Source: Rostratula benghalensis
Taxonomy: Eukaryota; Chordata; Aves; Charadriiformes; Rostratulidae
Direction: 5' to 3'
DNA length: 64,000 nt
Assembly (NCBI GenBank): GCA_013399305.1
Contig: VXAI01000115.1
Coordinates: 1,569,907 to 1,633,906 of the forward strand
Shown here: in pieces, positions 60,901 through 64,000 of the stretch
How positions within the stretch are numbered: the stretch's first letter is position 1
Layout: the number at the start of each line of letters is the position of its first letter
Translations under genes and position numbers: made by a program
Notes under the pieces: generated by a model
Seen by the model: the letters and a program-made list of their open reading frames with translations, nothing else
Told to the model about the DNA's origin: nothing
Database searches by the model: none

Positions 60901-62598
60901 TCTGAAGGTAGTGTTGGGGATTCTAGGACAGAGAACACCATGTTGATAGAAAGTCAGTCTTCTGAAAAGCAGCACCGCTTCAGGAAAGGGAAGCAGTCTT
61001 CTAGATCAGTGGTCTTTCTGAAATTGTCCACAAATAAGGCAACAAAAGTTTGCATATTTCATGGACACTTTTGGCTAAGGCATCAATTTCCTTATTTTTT
61101 CTCTGCACACAATTTTATATATAAACTTTGGAAAGCTCCCAAGAGGATTTGGATTTAGACTTGTCTTTCCCAAACAGAAATAGATTCTCCTACCTGCAAT
61201 ACTCAAGTTAGAATAATGAGGGCCACTTTTACTGCTGGCAGGCTTTTAGGAATTAGTCACTGAACAAACCACCTGTAACCCTCAATTAAGTTCAGTGCGT
61301 CTGTATTCTGAATGAGAAAAATCTTATTATAGACCTGGAGAATGCTGAAGGAAGAAGACAGCACGCCTACTGAACAAAAGACAGGAAAGCAAAATAATAA
61401 TGAGGTATATTCCCCTTAATCTTTGTGGAGCTGGACACACACTACCACATTTAAAACCACAACATTACTAGTAGCTAAAGAAAGAGCGGTGTGGAAAAAA
61501 AAAAAAAAAAAGGAAAAATCTGTTGCAAAAGAACACCATAAATTTCTTACTTCCTGAAGATGAAAAGAATACTCCTACTTGTCAGTTCAAGGGCACTTCT
61601 CAGGAGCCTTTCAACTGAAAGAATGACAGTCTTGCTCCGCTATTTGACTTTCCTACCTCAAACTGAAAGAAGAAGAAGCAGCATCTCATTTCAAAGGAAA
61701 ACCTCTTCCTTCAAGGATGATGAATGTGGAGGTAAGAGTTAGTCAGGGGCCTTTTCCAAATGAAAGGAGTGCAGAAGGTGGTGGAAATTAGCTAATTTGA
61801 ATTAGCTAGCTAAACTTAGTGATGGGAAACGGAAGGACATATTCCTTCACCCCCACCTCACAGTTGTGGAAATAACAGATGTAGAAAAATTGCTCTTTTT
61901 TTTCCTTTTCATCATTCCACTTCCCACAGCATTCCCAGCAGCACAAAGTTTTCGCTTCTCTCTCCCAGAGAAACCCAAAGGCAACACATGACCCAGATAC
62001 ATCACATTGGTGTGCCAATGCAAAATGGTAATCTTAATTGCTGTGTTGCATCAGTTAAATCAACAGAGCAGCTGATCGGTTGGGTAAAAAATTTGGAAAG
62101 GTTTCTCTCCCTGAAGAGCATAAAGTCACAATGCTGTTTTCTGCTTTATTGTATACCTGTTGCTGTAGCTATGCTATATTCCCTTGGGAACAGCAGGAGA
62201 AATCAAGCTACCCAAGCTGTTGTTGAACTGCATTGACACCTTGGCAGACATAAGAGGCTGTGATGAGCTCTCCTTTGCTATAATTCTCAGCTTATTCCTG
62301 AAAGTACGTGCTGTCAGAACATCCCACCATCTTTCACAAGAATGACATAATCTATCAGTTGGAAAGACTTCTTTAAACAAGACTGCACTCCCATTCACCT
62401 CCCAAAACAGTTTCTTAATGACTTTCAGAGTCTGAATGCTTCCAGGACAAGCACCTGTAGGAGAGTGTATGTCCTTGCATTGTAGCAGTCTGTGTGTTGC
62501 TATCCACCCTTCTGCTAGAGCAGCGTTTATTGATGCCATTGTGGGTTATGGGCAAATGCAGAAGTAGAAATGGTTTATCCTTTGGACCTTGTAACAGC
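57961..62598. other. Unique AT-rich sequence with A runs, no gene seen
   Basis: Homopolymers lie at 59540-59559 (A20) and 61495-61511 (A17), and a near-palindromic T8/A8 block lies near 59590-59609. Open frames on both strands (up to 121 codons, minus strand 62174-62539) have no recognised content. Confidence 0.5.
59540..59559. repeat. A20 homopolymer
   Basis: Uninterrupted run of 20 A. No SINE or processed pseudogene body is recognisable next to it. Confidence 0.95.
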
Positions 62599-62617
62599 AA
62601 AAAAAAAAAAAAAAAAG
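62599..62617. repeat. A19 homopolymer at the CR1 5' junction
   Basis: Nineteen A lie immediately upstream of the truncated CR1 start. CR1 has no poly(A) tail and this is its 5' side, so the run was probably part of the target or arose at the junction. Confidence 0.92.
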
Positions 62618-62621
62618 CCCC

Positions 62622-63162
62622 ACTACTCCCTCTGCATTCGTGAGACCCCACCTGGAGTAGTGTGTCCACCTTTGGAGTCCTTAACACAGAAAGGACATGG
62701 AACTATTGGAACAGGTCCAGTGGAGGACCACCATGATGATCAGAGGGATGGAGTCCCTCTCCTATGAAGACCGGCTGAGGGAGCTGGAGTTGTTCAGCCT
62801 GGAGAAGAGAAGGCTCTAGAGAGAGCTTATAGCAGCCTTCCAATATCTGAAAGGAGCCCACTGGAGAGCTGTAGAGGGACTCTTTGTCAGGAACTGTAGT
62901 GACAGGACAAGGGGTACTGGCTTAAAATTAGAAGAGGGGAGATTTAGGTTAAATACCAGAAAGAACTTCTTTATTGTGCAGGTGGTGAGGCACTGGAACA
63001 GGTTGCCCCTGGAAGCTGCAGACGCTCCATCCCTGGAAGTGTTTAAGGCCAGGTTGTATGGGGCTTTGAGCAACCTGGTCTAGTGGGAGGTGTCCCTTCC
63101 CATGGCAGGAGGGTTGGAACTTGATGATCCCTTCCAGCTGTAACCATTCTATGATTCTATGA
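62622..63162 (+). mobile_element. CR1 LINE, 5'-truncated copy, same subfamily as 51735-53099
   Basis: Starts in the C-terminal third of the reverse transcriptase and ends in two ATTCTATG octamers (63145-63162). The forward sequence carries SYEDRLRELELFSLEKRRL followed by a stop. It shares with the copy at 52.5-53.1 kb the block GTAGTGTGTCCACCTTTGGAG...AACACAGAAAGGACATGG and most other bases, but lacks the A/T expansion of that copy. The 5' junction lies just after an A19 run. The intact tail suggests a younger or better preserved insertion. Confidence 0.96.
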
Positions 63163-64000
63163 TACTAGCATCTTAGGCTGAAAAGTTATATTTTCAAAGT
63201 GATGCATGACTTTGACATAGTCCAACTGGGTGAGTACTCTCTGTCTGTGTGTGGTGTTTGGTTTTGAACAGAGAAGGCAATTTCATTGAGTTATGCCACT
63301 TAGGACTCATCCCACCTCTCTTCCCTGACCACCCCAATACTTTCCTCAGTGGATTTCTGTCATGGGGATGACACTGCTACACAATCAGGGACCTATCCCA
63401 GAGTACCACCACCACACAGGTACTAACTGCTGCCGGGCACCAAGCAGCTCAGATGGGTTAAGTTTGGTGCTGAACATATTCATATATTTGGAAGAGACTT
63501 TTCTGGCTCAGCTAGTGCAATCCCTCTGCCATAAGGCACACCAGTAATACTTACTGGCAGATGTTCATCTATATTCTTACAGAACCTCAAGCTTCCCCAA
63601 ACAACTCAGTTAATTTTTAACCCATTCCTAAAAATGAGACATGTTTCTGTGACATTACTTCCTGCTGGTTTAGTCCTTCTTGTCTTCTCTACTGTGGTCA
63701 TGGAGCACCAGTTATTCTTCACTCTTTCAGTAACCTTTTCCATCTTTGAAGATTGTTATCACATCTTCCCTCAGGCTCCTCTTTGTAAGCTAAAATGCCT
63801 CAAGGTCAGGTTTTTTTCTAAGTCATGAATCATTCCTAGTTGGCTTGACAAATGTGAAAAAAAGCATTTGATGCAACAGCTCTGAGAAATTTCATTTGAA
63901 ACAAGGGATCATTTCAGTATTTTCAAAGTAAAGTTTTGTGGGTTTTTTCCCTTAATGTCATGTGCAATTTATGACTTCATATACCAATATGGGATAAAAA
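63163..64000. other. Unique sequence, no gene seen
   Basis: From the CR1 tail to the window end. No exon, transposon or RNA gene is recognised. Confidence 0.55.

Noticed and set aside
1..64000. CRISPR array, operon, origin, prokaryotic or phage system
   Set aside because: Nothing in the window is prokaryotic; repeats, composition and CR1/LTR content are those of a bird nuclear genome.

Overview
This window looks like a non-coding stretch of a bird nuclear genome. The evidence for a bird is at least seven CR1 LINE fragments, several ending in the typical avian CR1 tail (tandem ATTCTATG or ATTCTGTG octamers), and a solo LTR of the avian ERV type whose ends read TGTCCTGGTTT...AACCACAACA on the minus strand. 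Base composition is AT-rich and CpG-poor apart from one island. I found no protein-coding exon I can defend. The open reading frames are short, hit no family I recognise apart from CR1 fragments, and many are translations of simple repeats or CR1. The window is therefore best read as intergenic sequence (gene desert) or the inside of a very large intron.

Layout. 1-8.2 kb: pyrimidine microsatellites (CTCTC and CCTTTT units), a 23-bp palindromic minisatellite, unique sequence and two truncated CR1 copies (about 3.0 and 7.5 kb). 8.2-8.9 kb: a complete solo LTR with a perfect 5-bp target duplication ATGAG. 8.9-14.6 kb: unique sequence with enhancer-like patches near 9.2 and 12.0 kb. 14.64-15.2 kb: the only CpG island, holding AP-1, NF-Y-type and CTCF-type motifs and a plausible splice donor; it is the best candidate for a promoter or first exon. 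15.2-25.2 kb: T-rich repeats, an ancient amniote repeat, a minus-strand CR1 (20.5 kb) and an internal CR1 piece lacking both ends (22.6 kb). 25.2-26.8 kb: AT-rich, homeodomain-motif-rich sequence with two inverted repeats, a candidate conserved non-coding element. 26.8-51 kb: mostly unique, with one CR1 (36.2 kb) and a 16-bp palindrome. 51.0-51.2 kb: a TTTTC microsatellite running into a 105-base assembly gap. 51.7-53.1 kb: the longest CR1, covering much of the reverse transcriptase and heavily damaged. 53.1-62.6 kb: unique sequence with ancient repeat fragments, a MEF2-like duplicated motif and a perfect RFX X-box palindrome (57.9 kb). 62.6-63.2 kb: a second CR1 of the same subfamily as the 52-kb copy.

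No genes can be shown to work together. The functional content, if any, is regulatory: the CpG island with its CTCF-type site and the scattered enhancer-like patches. No new biological system was found; the most useful leads are the CpG island, the RFX palindrome and the 25.7-26.8 kb block. Family assignments come from pattern memory without a database search, and repeat edges are approximate to about 10-20 bases unless stated.
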